DNA of 64,000 bases from Janthinobacterium sp. SUN073 (GTDB lineage: Bacteria; Pseudomonadota; Gammaproteobacteria; Burkholderiales; Burkholderiaceae_D): contig NZ_JAPUBT010000001.1 in NCBI RefSeq assembly GCF_030397665.1, positions 1,506,781 through 1,570,780 on the forward strand, given 5' to 3'. The translations under genes and the position numbers were made by a program. Positions 8,303 to 18,107 of the stretch are shown piece after piece; position 1 is the stretch's first letter, and every line of letters begins with the position of its first letter. The notes below the pieces were generated by a model that was not told the DNA's origin, searched no databases, and saw only the letters and a program-made list of their open reading frames with translations.

Positions 8303-9919
8303 ATGTCACAAACACACTACGATTACATCGTCGTCGGCGCCGGTTCGGCCGGCTGCGTGCTGGCCAACCGCCTGTCGCACGACAGCAACAACCAGGTACT
8401 GCTGCTGGAAGCGGGCGGCAAGGACAACAATCCATGGATACACGTGCCGGTCGGCTATTTCAAGACCATGCACGATCCCAAGCTGGACTGGTGCTACCGC
8501 ACGGAAGCGGACGCCGGCATCGCCGGGCGCCAGTTGCAATGGCCGCGCGGCAAGGTCCTGGGTGGCTCCAGCTCGCTCAACGGCTTGCTGTATGTACGGG
8601 GCCAGAAAGAAGACTACGACCGCTGGGCCGAGCTGGGCAATGCAGGCTGGAGCTATGCCGAGGTGCTGCCCTATTTTAAAAAATCGGAAGACCAGGAACG
8701 CGGTGCCAGCGATTACCACGGCGTCGGTGGTCCCTTGAAGGTATCGGACCTGCGCCTGCGCCGCCCCATCGCCGAACATTTTATTGCCGGCGCCACGGAA
8801 AGCGGCATCCCCTTCAACGCCGATTACAACGGCGCCACGCAGGAAGGCGTCGGCTACTTCCAGCAGACGGCCAGCAAGGGCTTGCGCTGGAGTACGGCGA
8901 AAGCCTTTTTGCGTCCGGCGCGCAAGCGCGCCAACTTGCGCGTGGAAGTGCGCGCGCAGATCACGCGCGTGCTGTTCGAGGGCAAGCGCGCCGTCGGCAT
9001 CGAATTTCGGCAAGATGGCCAGCTGCGCCAGGCGCGCGCCAGCGGCGAAGTGATTTTATGCGCGGGCGCCATCGGCTCGCCGCATATCCTGCAATGCTCG
9101 GGCGTGGGGCCGCGTGCCCTGTTGGAAGAGGTGGGCGTGCCTCTGGTGCACGACTTGCCCGGCGTGGGGCAGAACCTGCAAGACCATTTGCAGATCCGCC
9201 TGGTCTTCAAGACACGGCTGAAAACCCTGAACGATGAAGTCAACAGCCTGTGGGGCAAGCTGTGGGTGGGCATGCAATATGTGTTTTCCCGCTCCGGCCC
9301 ACTCACTTTGGCGGCCAGCCAGGTGACGGTGTTTACCAAATCCTCGCCCGAGGTGGAGCGGCCCGACATCCAGTTCCACATGCAGCCGCTGAGCGCCGAC
9401 AAGCCGGGCGAAGGCGCGCATCCGTTTTCAGCGTTTACCTCGTCCGTGTGCCAGCTGCGCCCGCACAGCCGTGGCCACGTCTCGATCAAGTCCGCCGATC
9501 CCCTCGCCTATCCGGGCATTTATCCCAATTACCTGTCCGACCCGCGCGACCAGCACACTGCAATCGCCGCCCTGCGCGTGGCCCGGAAAATCGCCGCCGC
9601 CCCGTCGCTGGCGCCGCACATCATTTCCGAGTTCGTGCCCGGCCCGCAATTCGAGACGGACGCGCAGCTGCTGGACGCGGCGCGCCGCTTCAGCCAGTCG
9701 ATCTACCACCCCAGCGGCACCTGCAAGATGGGCCACGACGCCATGGCCGTCGTCGATGACCGCCTGCGCGTGCACGGCATGCAGAACCTGCGCGTGGTCG
9801 ACGCCTCGATCATGCCGGAAATCGTCTCGGGCAATACCAACGCGCCCACCATCATGATCGCCGAAAAAGCCGCCGACATGATCCTGGCGGACGCCGTGCG
9901 CCTGCCCAGGGCCGCCTAG
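8303..9919 (+). CDS. GMC family FAD-dependent oxidoreductase (choline/alcohol dehydrogenase type)
   Basis: A 538-residue flavoprotein. The start [20 protein letters not shown] places the FAD-binding GAGSAG motif at about residues 11-16, where GMC enzymes have it; frames reaching further upstream are not supported. GMC signature 1 ([19 protein letters not shown]) and the second signature ([15 protein letters not shown]) are present. The C-terminal active site shows [10 protein letters not shown] with the catalytic His, and [17 protein letters not shown] with the partner Asn. It probably oxidises an alcohol or polyol and passes electrons to a quinone or other carrier. With the IclR regulator and the MHS transporter it forms a small catabolic unit; the substrate is not evident. 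Confidence 0.93.
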   Translation: MSQTHYDYIVVGAGSAGCVLANRLSHDSNNQVLLLEAGGKDNNPWIHVPVGYFKTMHDPKLDWCYRTEADAGIAGRQLQWPRGKVLGGSSSLNGLLYVRGQKEDYDRWAELGNAGWSYAEVLPYFKKSEDQERGASDYHGVGGPLKVSDLRLRRPIAEHFIAGATESGIPFNADYNGATQEGVGYFQQTASKGLRWSTAKAFLRPARKRANLRVEVRAQITRVLFEGKRAVGIEFRQDGQLRQARASGEVILCAGAIGSPHILQCSGVGPRALLEEVGVPLVHDLPGVGQNLQDHLQIRLVFKTRLKTLNDEVNSLWGKLWVGMQYVFSRSGPLTLAASQVTVFTKSSPEVERPDIQFHMQPLSADKPGEGAHPFSAFTSSVCQLRPHSRGHVSIKSADPLAYPGIYPNYLSDPRDQHTAIAALRVARKIAAAPSLAPHIISEFVPGPQFETDAQLLDAARRFSQSIYHPSGTCKMGHDAMAVVDDRLRVHGMQNLRVVDASIMPEIVSGNTNAPTIMIAEKAADMILADAVRLPRAA

Positions 9920-10017
9920 CCAACGCCCCGTCCACTTCCACCGACAAGGAGGATGCCAGCGGCGGGCAGACGGCCCCGCCTCCAATGACCCGGCGACAAG
10001 CCAGGCATCAAACACAT

Positions 10018-10031
10018 AATCGATATCGATT
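10018..10031. promoter_or_regulatory. 14-bp palindrome upstream of the MHS transporter
   Basis: AATCGATATCGATT is a perfect palindrome 14 bases before the transporter ATG. It could be an operator or part of the 5' leader; no factor is assigned. Confidence 0.3.
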
Positions 10032-10045
10032 GGAGACTAGATATT

Positions 10046-11377
10046 ATGGATAACAATCCGAACCATCCGAAAAAGGCCAAAGAGCTGCGGAAAGTCGTGA
10101 TGGCCAGCGTGATCGGCGCCACCATCGAGTGGTACGACTTCTTTTTATACGGCGTCGTCGCCGGCATCGTGTTCAGCAAGCTGTATTTCCCGGGCGGCGA
10201 TCCGCTCGTCTCGACCATGCTGGCCTATGGCACCTTCGCCGTGGGCTTTTTGTCGCGCCCCATCGGCGGCGTGATCTTCGGCCACTTCGGCGACAAGATC
10301 GGCCGCAAGAGCATGCTGGTGATGACCCTGATGATCATGGGTGTCTCCACCTTCCTGATCGGCGTGCTGCCGACCTACGACCATATCGGCTACTGGGCGC
10401 CCGGCCTGCTGCTGTTCCTGCGCGTGCTGCAGGGCATCGGCCTCGGGGGCGAATGGGGCGGCGCCGTGCTGATGGCGTACGAATACGCGCCGCCGAAAGA
10501 GCGCGGCTTCTACGCCAGCCTGCCGCAGATCGGCCTGGCCATCGGCCTGTGCCTCGCGTCCGGCGTGGTGGCGATCCTGTCGTACACCCTGACGGATGCG
10601 CAATTCCTCGCGTGGGGCTGGCGCGTCGCCTTCATTTTATCTGCGGCCCTGGTCTTCATCGGCATGTGGATACGCTTGAACGTGATGGAAACGCCGGAAT
10701 TCCAGGCGGTGAAAGAGAAGAACGCGGAGACGCAGATTCCATTTTTCGACCTGCTGAAGCGCTATCCGGGCAATGTATTAAAAGGCATGGGCGCGCGCTA
10801 TATCGACGGCGTGTTCTTCAATATCTTCGGCGTGTTTTCCATCACCTATCTGACCAACACCATCAAGATCGCCCGCACGGAAGCGCTGATGGGCGTGATG
10901 GCGTCGGCCGTCGTGATGTGCTTTTGCATCCCGTTCTTTGGCCGCCTGTCGGATCGCATCGGCCGCAGCAAGGTGTTTTTCTGGGGTGCATTGATCACGG
11001 GCGTGTCGGCCATTCCCGCCTTCTGGATCATGCTGCACCACGCCGACAATCCGCTGCTGCTGTGGTGTTCCGTGATCATCCCGCTGGGCGTGCTGTATTC
11101 GGCCGTGTACGGCCCGGAAGCGGCCCTGTTCTGCGACCTGTTCGACGCCAAGGTGCGCTACACGGGCATCTCCTTCGTGTACCAGTTCTCCGGCATCTTC
11201 GCCAGCGGCCTGACGCCCATCATCGCCACCTACCTGCTGAAAACGGGCAATGGCGAGCCGTGGCATATCGTCGGCTACATCCTGTTCGCCTCCCTCGTCT
11301 CGGCCGTCAGCGTGGCCATGATCGGCAGGGGCGGCGCGCAATCGGAAGGCCGCATGAAGACGGCGCACGCAAGGTAA
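10046..11377 (+). CDS. MFS transporter, metabolite:H+ symporter (MHS) family
   Basis: A 443-residue, twelve-helix inner-membrane symporter. The N-terminal MASVIGATIEWYDFFLYG and FGHFGDKIGRKSMLVMTL motifs and the RVLQGIGLGGEWGGAVL segment are hallmarks of the MHS family (ShiA, ProP, KgtP relatives), which import organic acids or zwitterions with protons. It lies 126 bases downstream of the GMC dehydrogenase on the same strand and probably imports that enzyme's substrate or a related compound. A bidirectional terminator hairpin follows its stop. Confidence 0.92.
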   Translation: MDNNPNHPKKAKELRKVVMASVIGATIEWYDFFLYGVVAGIVFSKLYFPGGDPLVSTMLAYGTFAVGFLSRPIGGVIFGHFGDKIGRKSMLVMTLMIMGVSTFLIGVLPTYDHIGYWAPGLLLFLRVLQGIGLGGEWGGAVLMAYEYAPPKERGFYASLPQIGLAIGLCLASGVVAILSYTLTDAQFLAWGWRVAFILSAALVFIGMWIRLNVMETPEFQAVKEKNAETQIPFFDLLKRYPGNVLKGMGARYIDGVFFNIFGVFSITYLTNTIKIARTEALMGVMASAVVMCFCIPFFGRLSDRIGRSKVFFWGALITGVSAIPAFWIMLHHADNPLLLWCSVIIPLGVLYSAVYGPEAALFCDLFDAKVRYTGISFVYQFSGIFASGLTPIIATYLLKTGNGEPWHIVGYILFASLVSAVSVAMIGRGGAQSEGRMKTAHAR

Positions 11378-11395
11378 GACCTCCGGACGTAAAAA

Positions 11396-11424
11396 AAGGC
11401 AGGCCTCTCGCGAGTGCCTGCCTT
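11396..11424. terminator. Bidirectional rho-independent terminator
   Basis: Inverted repeat AAGGCAGGC/GCCTGCCTT with an 11-base loop lies between the convergent MHS transporter and purM. An A-run on the left and T-rich sequence on the right let it serve both genes. Confidence 0.8.
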
Positions 11425-11442
11425 GTTTGTTCAAGCTGAAGC

Positions 11443-12486
11443 TTAGATCACGATAGTCTGGTGCTCGTCGCCCACGCGCGCGCGGATGGTGCCGATGCGC
11501 GAGACGCTTTCGCCAGCCGCTTGCAATTGCGCGATGGCGGCGTCCGCGTTTTCCTGCGAAACGATGACGGTCATGCCGATGCCGCAGTTGAAGACGCGGT
11601 GCATTTCGGCGTCAGCCACGCCACCGTGCTGTTGCAGCCACGTGAACAGCGGCGGCATGGTCCACGATTTCGAGTCGAGCTCGGCCACCAGGCCAGGCTG
11701 CAGCACGCGGGGGATGTTTTCCACCAGGCCGCCACCGGTGATGTGCACCATGCCTTTGACTTCCATGGCGTCCATCAGTGCCAGCAGCGGCTTGACGTAG
11801 ATGCGCGTCGGCTGCATCAGCACGTCGGCCAGCTTGCGGCCGTGGAAGTCGCCTTCCAGGTCCGGCTTCGCCACTTCGATGATCTTGCGCACCAGCGAGT
11901 AACCGTTCGAGTGCACGCCCGACGAGGCCAGGCCCAGCACCACGTCGCCCGGGGCGATCTTGGTGCCGTCGATGATTTTCGATTTTTCCACGGCGCCGAC
12001 GGCAAAACCTGCCAGGTCGTATTCGCCGGCAGGGTACATGCTCGGCATTTCCGCCGTTTCGCCGCCGATCAGCGCGCAGCCCGCCTGTTCGCAACCCTGG
12101 GCGATGCCCTTGATGACGTCGGTGGCAATCGCCACGTCCAGCTTGCCGCAAGCGAAATAGTCGAGGAAGAACAGCGGTTCGGCGCCTTGCACCAGGATGT
12201 CGTTGACGCTCATGGCGACCAGGTCGATGCCGACCGTGTCATGGCGGTTCAGTTCGAACGCCAGGCGCAATTTGGTGCCGACGCCGTCGGTGCCCGAGAC
12301 CAGCACCGGTTCCTTGTACTTCTTGCTGATTTCAAACATGGCGCCAAAACCGCCCAGGCCGCCCATCACGCCTTCGCGCAGGGTGCGCTTGGCAAACGGC
12401 TTGATTGCTTCGACTAAAGCGTCGCCTGCGTCGATATCGACGCCAGCGTCACGGTAGGAAAGGGAAACATTAGAAGTCTGGTTCAT
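11443..12486 (-). CDS. purM: Phosphoribosylformylglycinamidine cyclo-ligase (AIR synthetase)
   Basis: A 347-residue enzyme of purine biosynthesis that closes formylglycinamidine ribonucleotide to aminoimidazole ribonucleotide with ATP. It starts [21 protein letters not shown], the usual N-terminus; a frame open to 12537 adds residues unlike the family. Conserved segments include [17 protein letters not shown] (nucleotide-binding), [24 protein letters not shown] and [14 protein letters not shown]. Length is normal for PurM. It stands alone, divergent from the AI-2E family gene. Confidence 0.97.
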   Translation of the reverse strand: MNQTSNVSLSYRDAGVDIDAGDALVEAIKPFAKRTLREGVMGGLGGFGAMFEISKKYKEPVLVSGTDGVGTKLRLAFELNRHDTVGIDLVAMSVNDILVQGAEPLFFLDYFACGKLDVAIATDVIKGIAQGCEQAGCALIGGETAEMPSMYPAGEYDLAGFAVGAVEKSKIIDGTKIAPGDVVLGLASSGVHSNGYSLVRKIIEVAKPDLEGDFHGRKLADVLMQPTRIYVKPLLALMDAMEVKGMVHITGGGLVENIPRVLQPGLVAELDSKSWTMPPLFTWLQQHGGVADAEMHRVFNCGIGMTVIVSQENADAAIAQLQAAGESVSRIGTIRARVGDEHQTIVI

Positions 12487-12674
12487 GGTGTGGTGGCAGC
12501 GGAGGCGGTAAAATAGAAGGCGGATACCCGCCGGCACGCGCGCGCAACTATGTTTTTCAACATCGTGCGGCAGGACGCCAGCGGGTGAATTCGGTCGATC
12601 AAGACGCTATTTTATCAAACTGCCCCGCCATTTCGTAATTAACTGCCTTTTTTTAACGCAACAGCACAAACTAC

Positions 12675-13757
12675 ATGCCATTCGCCATCACCGCCGAGCA
12701 GAAGCAAACAGCATTTTGGATCGCGGTCTGGCTGGCATTCTTGCTGCTGCTCGTCAGCCTGGGCCCCATCCTGACGCCCTTCCTGGCCGCCGCCATCCTC
12801 GCCTACGTGCTCAATCCTGGCGTGGACCGCTTGCAACGCCTGCATTACAAGCGCTTTTACGTGCCCCGACCGCTGGCCGTGCTGGTCGTCGTGGTGTTGT
12901 TTTTCCTCGCGATCACGGCGCTGGTGCTGATCGTGGTACCGGTATTGCAGAAGGAAATTCCCCTGCTGCAAGCGCAGATCCCGCAGTTCCTGAACAAGGC
13001 GAATGATTTCCTGGCGCCAAAACTGCGCGACCTGGGCATCCGGGTACGGCTCGACGGCACGGGCATCAAACGCATGCTGAGCCAGCAGATGGCCACCAGT
13101 GGCGATGAAATCTGGAGCACGGTACTCGCCTCGGCGCGCATCGGCGGCACGGCCGTGCTGGGCTGGCTGGCCACCGTGGTGCTGATTCCCGTGGTGCTGT
13201 TTTATTTGTTGCTGGACTGGCATCCGATGCTGGCGCGCATCGCCGGCGCCGTGCCGCGCCGCTGGGTCGGGCGCACGGTGGGCATGGCGCAGGAAGTCGA
13301 CACCCTGCTGGCGCAATACCTGCGCGGCCAGCTGCTCGTCATGCTGGTACTGGCCACGTATTACTCGGTGGCGCTGGCCATCGCCGGTTTTGAAGTGGCA
13401 TTGCCTGTCGGCATCATTACGGGCTTGCTGGTGTTCATCCCCTACCTGGGCTTCGGCCTGGGGCTGATGCTGGCGCTGATCGCCGCCCTGCTGCAGTTTG
13501 CCGACTGGAGCGGCGTCATCGCCGTGGCCGTCATCTACGGCTGCGGCCAGGTCATCGAAGGCTTTTTCCTCACGCCGCGCCTGGTGGGCGAGCGCATCGG
13601 CCTGAACCCGCTGGCCGTCATCTTCGCCTTATTAGCTTTCGGACAATTGTTCGGTTTCGTCGGCGTTTTACTCGCTTTACCCGCTTCTGCCGTGCTGATG
13701 GTCGCTTTTAAGCATCTAAGACGCCACTACCTGTCCAGCAGCTTCTATAATACCTAG
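12675..13757 (+). CDS. AI-2E family transporter (PerM-like)
   Basis: A 360-residue inner-membrane protein with hydrophobic segments near residues 12-50, 65-90, 150-180, 210-260 and 270-350. A soluble stretch rich in charged residues lies at about 92-150, as in the AI-2E/PerM family. Typical motifs are LNPGVDRL, VLIPVVLFYLLLDW and GYCGQVIEGFFLTPRLVGERIGLNP-like sequence near the C-terminus. The family is variously linked to export of signalling molecules or Na+/H+ antiport, so the substrate is open. It precedes hda by 76 bases, a common betaproteobacterial neighbourhood after divergent purM. Confidence 0.9.
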   Translation: MPFAITAEQKQTAFWIAVWLAFLLLLVSLGPILTPFLAAAILAYVLNPGVDRLQRLHYKRFYVPRPLAVLVVVVLFFLAITALVLIVVPVLQKEIPLLQAQIPQFLNKANDFLAPKLRDLGIRVRLDGTGIKRMLSQQMATSGDEIWSTVLASARIGGTAVLGWLATVVLIPVVLFYLLLDWHPMLARIAGAVPRRWVGRTVGMAQEVDTLLAQYLRGQLLVMLVLATYYSVALAIAGFEVALPVGIITGLLVFIPYLGFGLGLMLALIAALLQFADWSGVIAVAVIYGCGQVIEGFFLTPRLVGERIGLNPLAVIFALLAFGQLFGFVGVLLALPASAVLMVAFKHLRRHYLSSSFYNT

Positions 13758-13833
13758 TAAAAGCGGATATCATATCAACCTGACAATACCACGATGCACA
13801 AGCAGTAATGAAAAACAGGACAAGGCGTACGCC

Positions 13834-14502
13834 ATGAAACAACTGGTGCTCGATTTAGGCACAGACCAGGCGCACAGCCTCGATACCTTCGAGGTGGGAC
13901 AGAATGCCGAAGTGGCGCAGCTGATGCGCCAGTTCGCCGCGCGCACGTCGCGCGAACATTTTGCCTACCTGTGGGGCGAACTGGCCGCCGGCAAGAGCCA
14001 TCTGCTCAAGGCCCTGGCCAGCACCGAGCGCGCGCGCTATATTTCGCCGTTCTCGATCGAGTCCGAATTCGTGTATTCGCCCGACGTCGACCTGTACCTG
14101 CTCGACGACTGCGAAAAGCTGTCGCCGCTGGCGCAGATCGACGCGTTTGCCCTGTTCAATGAAATCCGCGCCAACAAGGCCTATATGGTGTGCAGCGGCG
14201 CCGTGCCGCCGGCCGTGCTGCCCGTGCGCGAAGACTTGCGCACGCGCATGGGCTGGGGCCTGATCTATCAAATCCACGGCTTGACCGACGATGAAAAGAT
14301 CGCCGCCCTGACCCAGGCGGCCACCACCCGCGGCTTGACCTTGTCGCCGGGCGTGTTACCCTATCTGCTGTCCCATTTCCGGCGCGACATGCGTTCGCTG
14401 TCGACGATGCTGGACTCTCTCGACCTCTACTCCCTTGAAACCCAACGCCCGATCACCTTGCCATTGTTGCGCGAGTTGCTGCAGGCGGAAGCGAAAGAAT
14501 GA
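13834..14502 (+). CDS. hda: DnaA regulatory inactivator Hda-like AAA+ protein
   Basis: A 222-residue protein corresponding to the DnaA ATPase core. It begins MKQLVLDLG, resembling the clamp-binding N-terminus of Hda, followed by a Walker A-type GELAAGKSHLL (about 48-58), Walker B LYLLDDCEKL (about 88-97) and sensor/lid regions (LRTRMGWGLIYQI, FRRDMRSLSTMLDSLD). In characterised bacteria Hda with the sliding clamp triggers DnaA-ATP hydrolysis to prevent over-initiation. It lacks the DnaA DNA-binding domain. The stop overlaps the next start as ATGA. Confidence 0.9.
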   Translation: MKQLVLDLGTDQAHSLDTFEVGQNAEVAQLMRQFAARTSREHFAYLWGELAAGKSHLLKALASTERARYISPFSIESEFVYSPDVDLYLLDDCEKLSPLAQIDAFALFNEIRANKAYMVCSGAVPPAVLPVREDLRTRMGWGLIYQIHGLTDDEKIAALTQAATTRGLTLSPGVLPYLLSHFRRDMRSLSTMLDSLDLYSLETQRPITLPLLRELLQAEAKE

Positions 14503-15173
14503 TGAATCTGGCCCTGTTTGACCTCGACCACACCCTGCTGCCCATCGACTCGGATCACGAGTGGGGCGAATTCCTGGTACGCATCGGTGCCGTGGACGCC
14601 GCCGAATTCACCCGCCGCAACGACGAATTTTTCGCGCAATACCAGGCCGGCACGCTCGACCCGGTGGAATACCTGGAATTTTCCCTCGGCACGCTGGCGC
14701 AGTTCCCGCGCGAACGCCTGGAAGCGCTGCACCGGCAATTCATGGCCGAAGTGGTCTTGCCGGCCATCCGCCCCGAAGTCGTGGCCCTGCTCAAGCAGCA
14801 CCAGGATGCGGGTGATTTGCTGGCCATCGTCACGGCCACCAACCATTTCATCACCAAGCCCATCGCCGATGCGCTGGGCGTCGAGCACCTGCTGGCCGCC
14901 ATGCCCGAATATGACGCTGCAGGCAACGTCACGGGCAAGCTGCTGGGCACGCCGACCCTGGGCGCGGGCAAGCTGACCCACACCCACGCCTGGCTGGAAA
15001 AGATGGGCAAGGAACTGGGGCAGTTCGAGCGCAGCTATTTTTACAGCGATTCACACAACGACATACCCTTGCTATCGGTCGTGACCCACCCTGTCGCGAC
15101 CAATCCCAACACCGCTTTGAGCGCACACGCATCCCTCCACGGCTGGCCATCACTCCATTTATTCAATGATTAA
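14499..15173 (+). CDS. HAD-IB family hydrolase (SerB/CicA-like phosphatase)
   Basis: A 224-residue soluble HAD phosphatase. Motif I is LFDLDHTLLP (Asp7 and Asp9 as nucleophile and acid), motif II lies around IVTATNHFIT, and motif IV is YFYSDSHNDIPLL. The C1 cap is of the IB type seen in phosphoserine phosphatase-like proteins. Relatives act on phosphoserine or similar phosphomonoesters, but histidinol-phosphatase activity has been proposed for some; the substrate here is unknown. Translation is coupled to hda by a 4-base overlap, and its end overlaps pcnB by 8 bases. Confidence 0.9.
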   Translation: MMNLALFDLDHTLLPIDSDHEWGEFLVRIGAVDAAEFTRRNDEFFAQYQAGTLDPVEYLEFSLGTLAQFPRERLEALHRQFMAEVVLPAIRPEVVALLKQHQDAGDLLAIVTATNHFITKPIADALGVEHLLAAMPEYDAAGNVTGKLLGTPTLGAGKLTHTHAWLEKMGKELGQFERSYFYSDSHNDIPLLSVVTHPVATNPNTALSAHASLHGWPSLHLFND

Positions 15174-16539
15174 AAAATTCATCCGCAAGATCCTCGGCGT
15201 TAAAAAAGAGGCAGCGCGCGACACCACGGCACCCATCGTGCTCGGTCCCGCGCAACACGGAATCGACCCGAAACTGGTGTCGTCGAATGCCATCCGCGTC
15301 ACCAGCAGCCTGCAGGAAGCGGGCTTCGAGGCCTTTGTCGTCGGCGGCGCCGTGCGCGACCTGCTGCTGGGCGTCAAACCCAAAGACTTCGACATCGCCA
15401 CCAACGCCACGCCGGAACAGGTCAAGCGATTGTTCCGCCGCGCCTTCATCATCGGCAAGCGCTTCCAGATCGTGCACGTGATGTTCGGCCAGGATTTGCT
15501 GGAAGTGACGACCTTCCGCGGCGCCGGCGCCGACTCCGCGCCCAAGGATGAACATGGCCGCGTCCTGCGCGACAATACCTTCGGTCTGCAGCACGAAGAC
15601 GCGCTGCGCCGCGACTTCACCATCAACGCCATGTACTACAACCCGGCCACGCAGGAAGTGCTCGATTACCACGGCGGCGTGGAAGACATCCGCGCCAAGA
15701 CCTTGCGCATGATCGGCAAGCCGGAAGAGCGCTACCGTGAAGACCCCGTGCGCATGCTGCGCGTGGTGCGCTTCGCCGCCAAGCTGAAATTCACCATCGA
15801 GCCGCATACGGCCGCGCCGATTCCCATCATGGCGCCGCTGATCAACAATGTGCCCGCGCCGCGCGTGTTCGACGAGATGCTGAAGCTCCTGATGAGCGGG
15901 CACGCGCTGGCCTGCCTGCAGCAGCTGCGCAAGGAAGGCTTGCATCACGGCTTGCTGCCGCTGCTCGACGTGGTGCTGGAACAGCCGCTGGGCGCGAAAT
16001 TCGTCACCCTGGCGCTGGACGCCACGGACCAGCGCATCGCCGCCGGCAAGACCGTCTCGCCGGGCTTCCTGTTTGCCTCGCTGCTGTGGCACCAGGTGCT
16101 GGAAAAATGGACGGCCTACCGCGCCGCCGGCGAGTCGACCATCCCCGCGCTGCACCTGGCGGCCGACGACGTGCTCGACTCGCAAACGGAAAAGCTGGCC
16201 CTGCAGCGCAAGATCGGCTCCGACATGCGCGACATCTGGTCGATGCAGCCCCGCTTCGAGCGCAGAGTCGGCAAGGCGCCACATAAACTGCTGGAACACC
16301 TGCGCTTCCGCGCCGGCTACGACTTCCTGCTGCTGCGCTGCGCCTCGGGCGAGATCGACATGGAGATCGGCGAATGGTGGACCGCGTTTTATGAAGGCGA
16401 CGAGGAAACGCGCGAAGCGCTGCTCGTCAGCGCGAATGCCGCGCCGGGCGCCGTCAAGAAGAAGCGCCCGCCACGCCGCAGTACACGCAGCAAGACGGGT
16501 ACAGGCGGCTCGACCACCGGCAGCAGCGGCGACGAATAA
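15166..16539 (+). CDS. pcnB: Poly(A) polymerase PcnB
   Basis: A 457-residue class II nucleotidyltransferase that adds 3' poly(A) tails to RNA and promotes decay. The catalytic head has FVVGGAVRDLLLG (about 55-67) and the metal-binding DFDIAT (about 73-78), then FRRAFIIGKRFQIVHV and the RRDFTINAMYYNP motif shared with CCA-adding enzymes. The C-terminus is basic and low-complexity (KKKRPPRRSTRSKTG), typical of PcnB and likely RNA-contacting. It lies in a tight run hda-HAD-pcnB-folK, with its last base shared with the folK start. Confidence 0.95.
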   Translation: MIKKFIRKILGVKKEAARDTTAPIVLGPAQHGIDPKLVSSNAIRVTSSLQEAGFEAFVVGGAVRDLLLGVKPKDFDIATNATPEQVKRLFRRAFIIGKRFQIVHVMFGQDLLEVTTFRGAGADSAPKDEHGRVLRDNTFGLQHEDALRRDFTINAMYYNPATQEVLDYHGGVEDIRAKTLRMIGKPEERYREDPVRMLRVVRFAAKLKFTIEPHTAAPIPIMAPLINNVPAPRVFDEMLKLLMSGHALACLQQLRKEGLHHGLLPLLDVVLEQPLGAKFVTLALDATDQRIAAGKTVSPGFLFASLLWHQVLEKWTAYRAAGESTIPALHLAADDVLDSQTEKLALQRKIGSDMRDIWSMQPRFERRVGKAPHKLLEHLRFRAGYDFLLLRCASGEIDMEIGEWWTAFYEGDEETREALLVSANAAPGAVKKKRPPRRSTRSKTGTGGSTTGSSGDE

Positions 16540-17015
16540 TGGTCGTCATTGCTTACATCGGCATCGGGGCCAACCTGGGCGATGCGCGCGCGAATGTGCA
16601 GGATGCGATTGCGCGCCTGGCGCGCCTGCCCGGCGCCAGCTTGCTGGACGCCTCGTCCAGCTACCGCACGGCGCCCATAGCTTCCAGCGGTGACGACTAC
16701 ATCAACGCCGTGGCGCGCATCACGACCAGCCTGCCGGCCGAAGAGCTGCTGCTGGCGCTGCACGCCATCGAGGCGGCGCACGGGCGCGAACGGCCTTACC
16801 GCAACGCCCCGCGCACGCTGGACCTGGACTTGCTGCTGTACGGCAATGAACGGATCGCCAGCGCCAGCCTGACGGTGCCGCATCCACGCATCACCGAGCG
16901 CGCCTTCGTGCTGGTGCCGCTGCTCGAACTGGCGCCCGCCGTCGTCGTGCCCGGCCTCGGGGCGGCGCAGGACTACCTGGCAAGCGTCGCTGACCAGGCC
17001 ATCAGCCAGCTCTGA
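16539..17015 (+). CDS. folK: 2-amino-4-hydroxy-6-hydroxymethyldihydropteridine pyrophosphokinase
   Basis: A 158-residue enzyme of folate synthesis that pyrophosphorylates hydroxymethyldihydropterin. It shows IGIGANLGDARANV at the N-terminus, SSYRTAPI, and the HPPK signature RTLDLDLLLYG with its two magnesium-binding Asp residues, then VPHPRITERAFVLVPLLEL. The start shares a base with the pcnB stop (TAATG). Length is normal. FolK beside PcnB is a widespread arrangement. Confidence 0.96.
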   Translation: MVVIAYIGIGANLGDARANVQDAIARLARLPGASLLDASSSYRTAPIASSGDDYINAVARITTSLPAEELLLALHAIEAAHGRERPYRNAPRTLDLDLLLYGNERIASASLTVPHPRITERAFVLVPLLELAPAVVVPGLGAAQDYLASVADQAISQL

Positions 17016-17124
17016 GCCGTCTCGCTCGCATCCTCTACAATGCCGCTCCTGCAGCGCGCCGCATAAAGTACTACACTAGCGGCGTCGCAATCGCATCACC
17101 CCCCTTTCACTCTAGAGAATACCT

Positions 17125-18006
17125 ATGTCCGCTTATTTGCAAGGAACAGATCTGGCCGCCAAAGACAAGGCCGCCACACCGGCGCCGGCGCCGGCGCCAT
17201 CCAAGCCTGTCGCCAACAAGGCCGTGACCATCCACACCCTGGCCACGCTGCGCGCCGCCGGCGAAAAGATCACCATGCTGACCTGCTATGACGCCAGCTT
17301 CGCGTCGCTGATGGACCGCTGCGGCGTGGAAATCCTGCTGATCGGCGATTCGCTCGGCATGGTCTGCAATGGCCACAACTCCACCCTGCCCGTCACCGTG
17401 GCCGAACTGGCCTACCACACGGCATCCGTGGCGCGCGGCAGCAAGTCGGCCATGATCCTCGCCGACCTGCCGTTCGGCGCGTATGGCACGCCCGAGACAG
17501 CCTATGCCAACGCCGTCATTCTGATGCAGGCTGGCGCGCACATGATCAAGATCGAAGGCGGCGCCTGGCTGGCCGAGATCGTCCGCTTCCTCACCGAGCG
17601 CGGCATCCCCATCTGCGCCCACATCGGCCTGACGCCGCAATTCGTGCACCAGCTGGGCGGCTACAAGGTGCAGGGCAAGAGCACGGAAAGCGCCACGGAG
17701 CTGAAGAACGACGCGCTGACGCTGCAAAACGCGGGCGCCGCCATCGTGCTGATGGAAGCCATGCCGTCGCAGCTGGGCAAGGAAGTGACCGAGATGCTGA
17801 CGATACCGACGATCGGCATCGGCGCCGGTCCCGACTGCTCGGGCCAGGTGCTCGTCATGCACGACATGCTGGGCGTCTTCCCAGGCCGCAAGGCGCGCTT
17901 CGTGCGCAACTTCATGGAAGGCGCGGCCAGCATCGACGACGCCGTCATTGGCTACGTCAAGGCCGTCAAGGATGGCAGCTTCCCGGCGCTGGAACACTGC
18001 TTCTGA
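17125..18006 (+). CDS. panB: 3-methyl-2-oxobutanoate hydroxymethyltransferase
   Basis: A 293-residue enzyme of pantothenate synthesis that makes ketopantoate from 2-oxoisovalerate and methylene-tetrahydrofolate. Conserved sequence: [32 protein letters not shown] (metal ligands), [19 protein letters not shown] and [20 protein letters not shown]. An Ala/Pro-rich leader of about 25 residues ([12 protein letters not shown]) precedes the family core and is unusual, but no later ATG would keep the first strand. It directly follows folK, placing two cofactor genes together; panC is not adjacent. Confidence 0.96.
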   Translation: MSAYLQGTDLAAKDKAATPAPAPAPSKPVANKAVTIHTLATLRAAGEKITMLTCYDASFASLMDRCGVEILLIGDSLGMVCNGHNSTLPVTVAELAYHTASVARGSKSAMILADLPFGAYGTPETAYANAVILMQAGAHMIKIEGGAWLAEIVRFLTERGIPICAHIGLTPQFVHQLGGYKVQGKSTESATELKNDALTLQNAGAAIVLMEAMPSQLGKEVTEMLTIPTIGIGAGPDCSGQVLVMHDMLGVFPGRKARFVRNFMEGAASIDDAVIGYVKAVKDGSFPALEHCF

Positions 18007-18054
18007 TGCTTTGATTGGAGTTCGTGGGTGTTCGCTGAACCCATAGCAACTACC

Positions 18055-18099
18055 GGGGTCAGACCCTCAGGGTCTGACCCCAGCCCTTCGTTTTGGGTT
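18055..18099. repeat. GGGGTC-type palindromic element, copy 1
   Basis: GGGGTCAGACCCT-C-AGGGTCTGACCCC: 13-base perfect arms around one base, followed by AGCCCTTCGTTTTGGGTT. The same design recurs at 22718. It lies between convergent panB and the aldehyde dehydrogenase gene and could act as a terminator or REP-like element. Confidence 0.75.
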
Positions 18100-18107
18100 A
18101 TCTGTAT

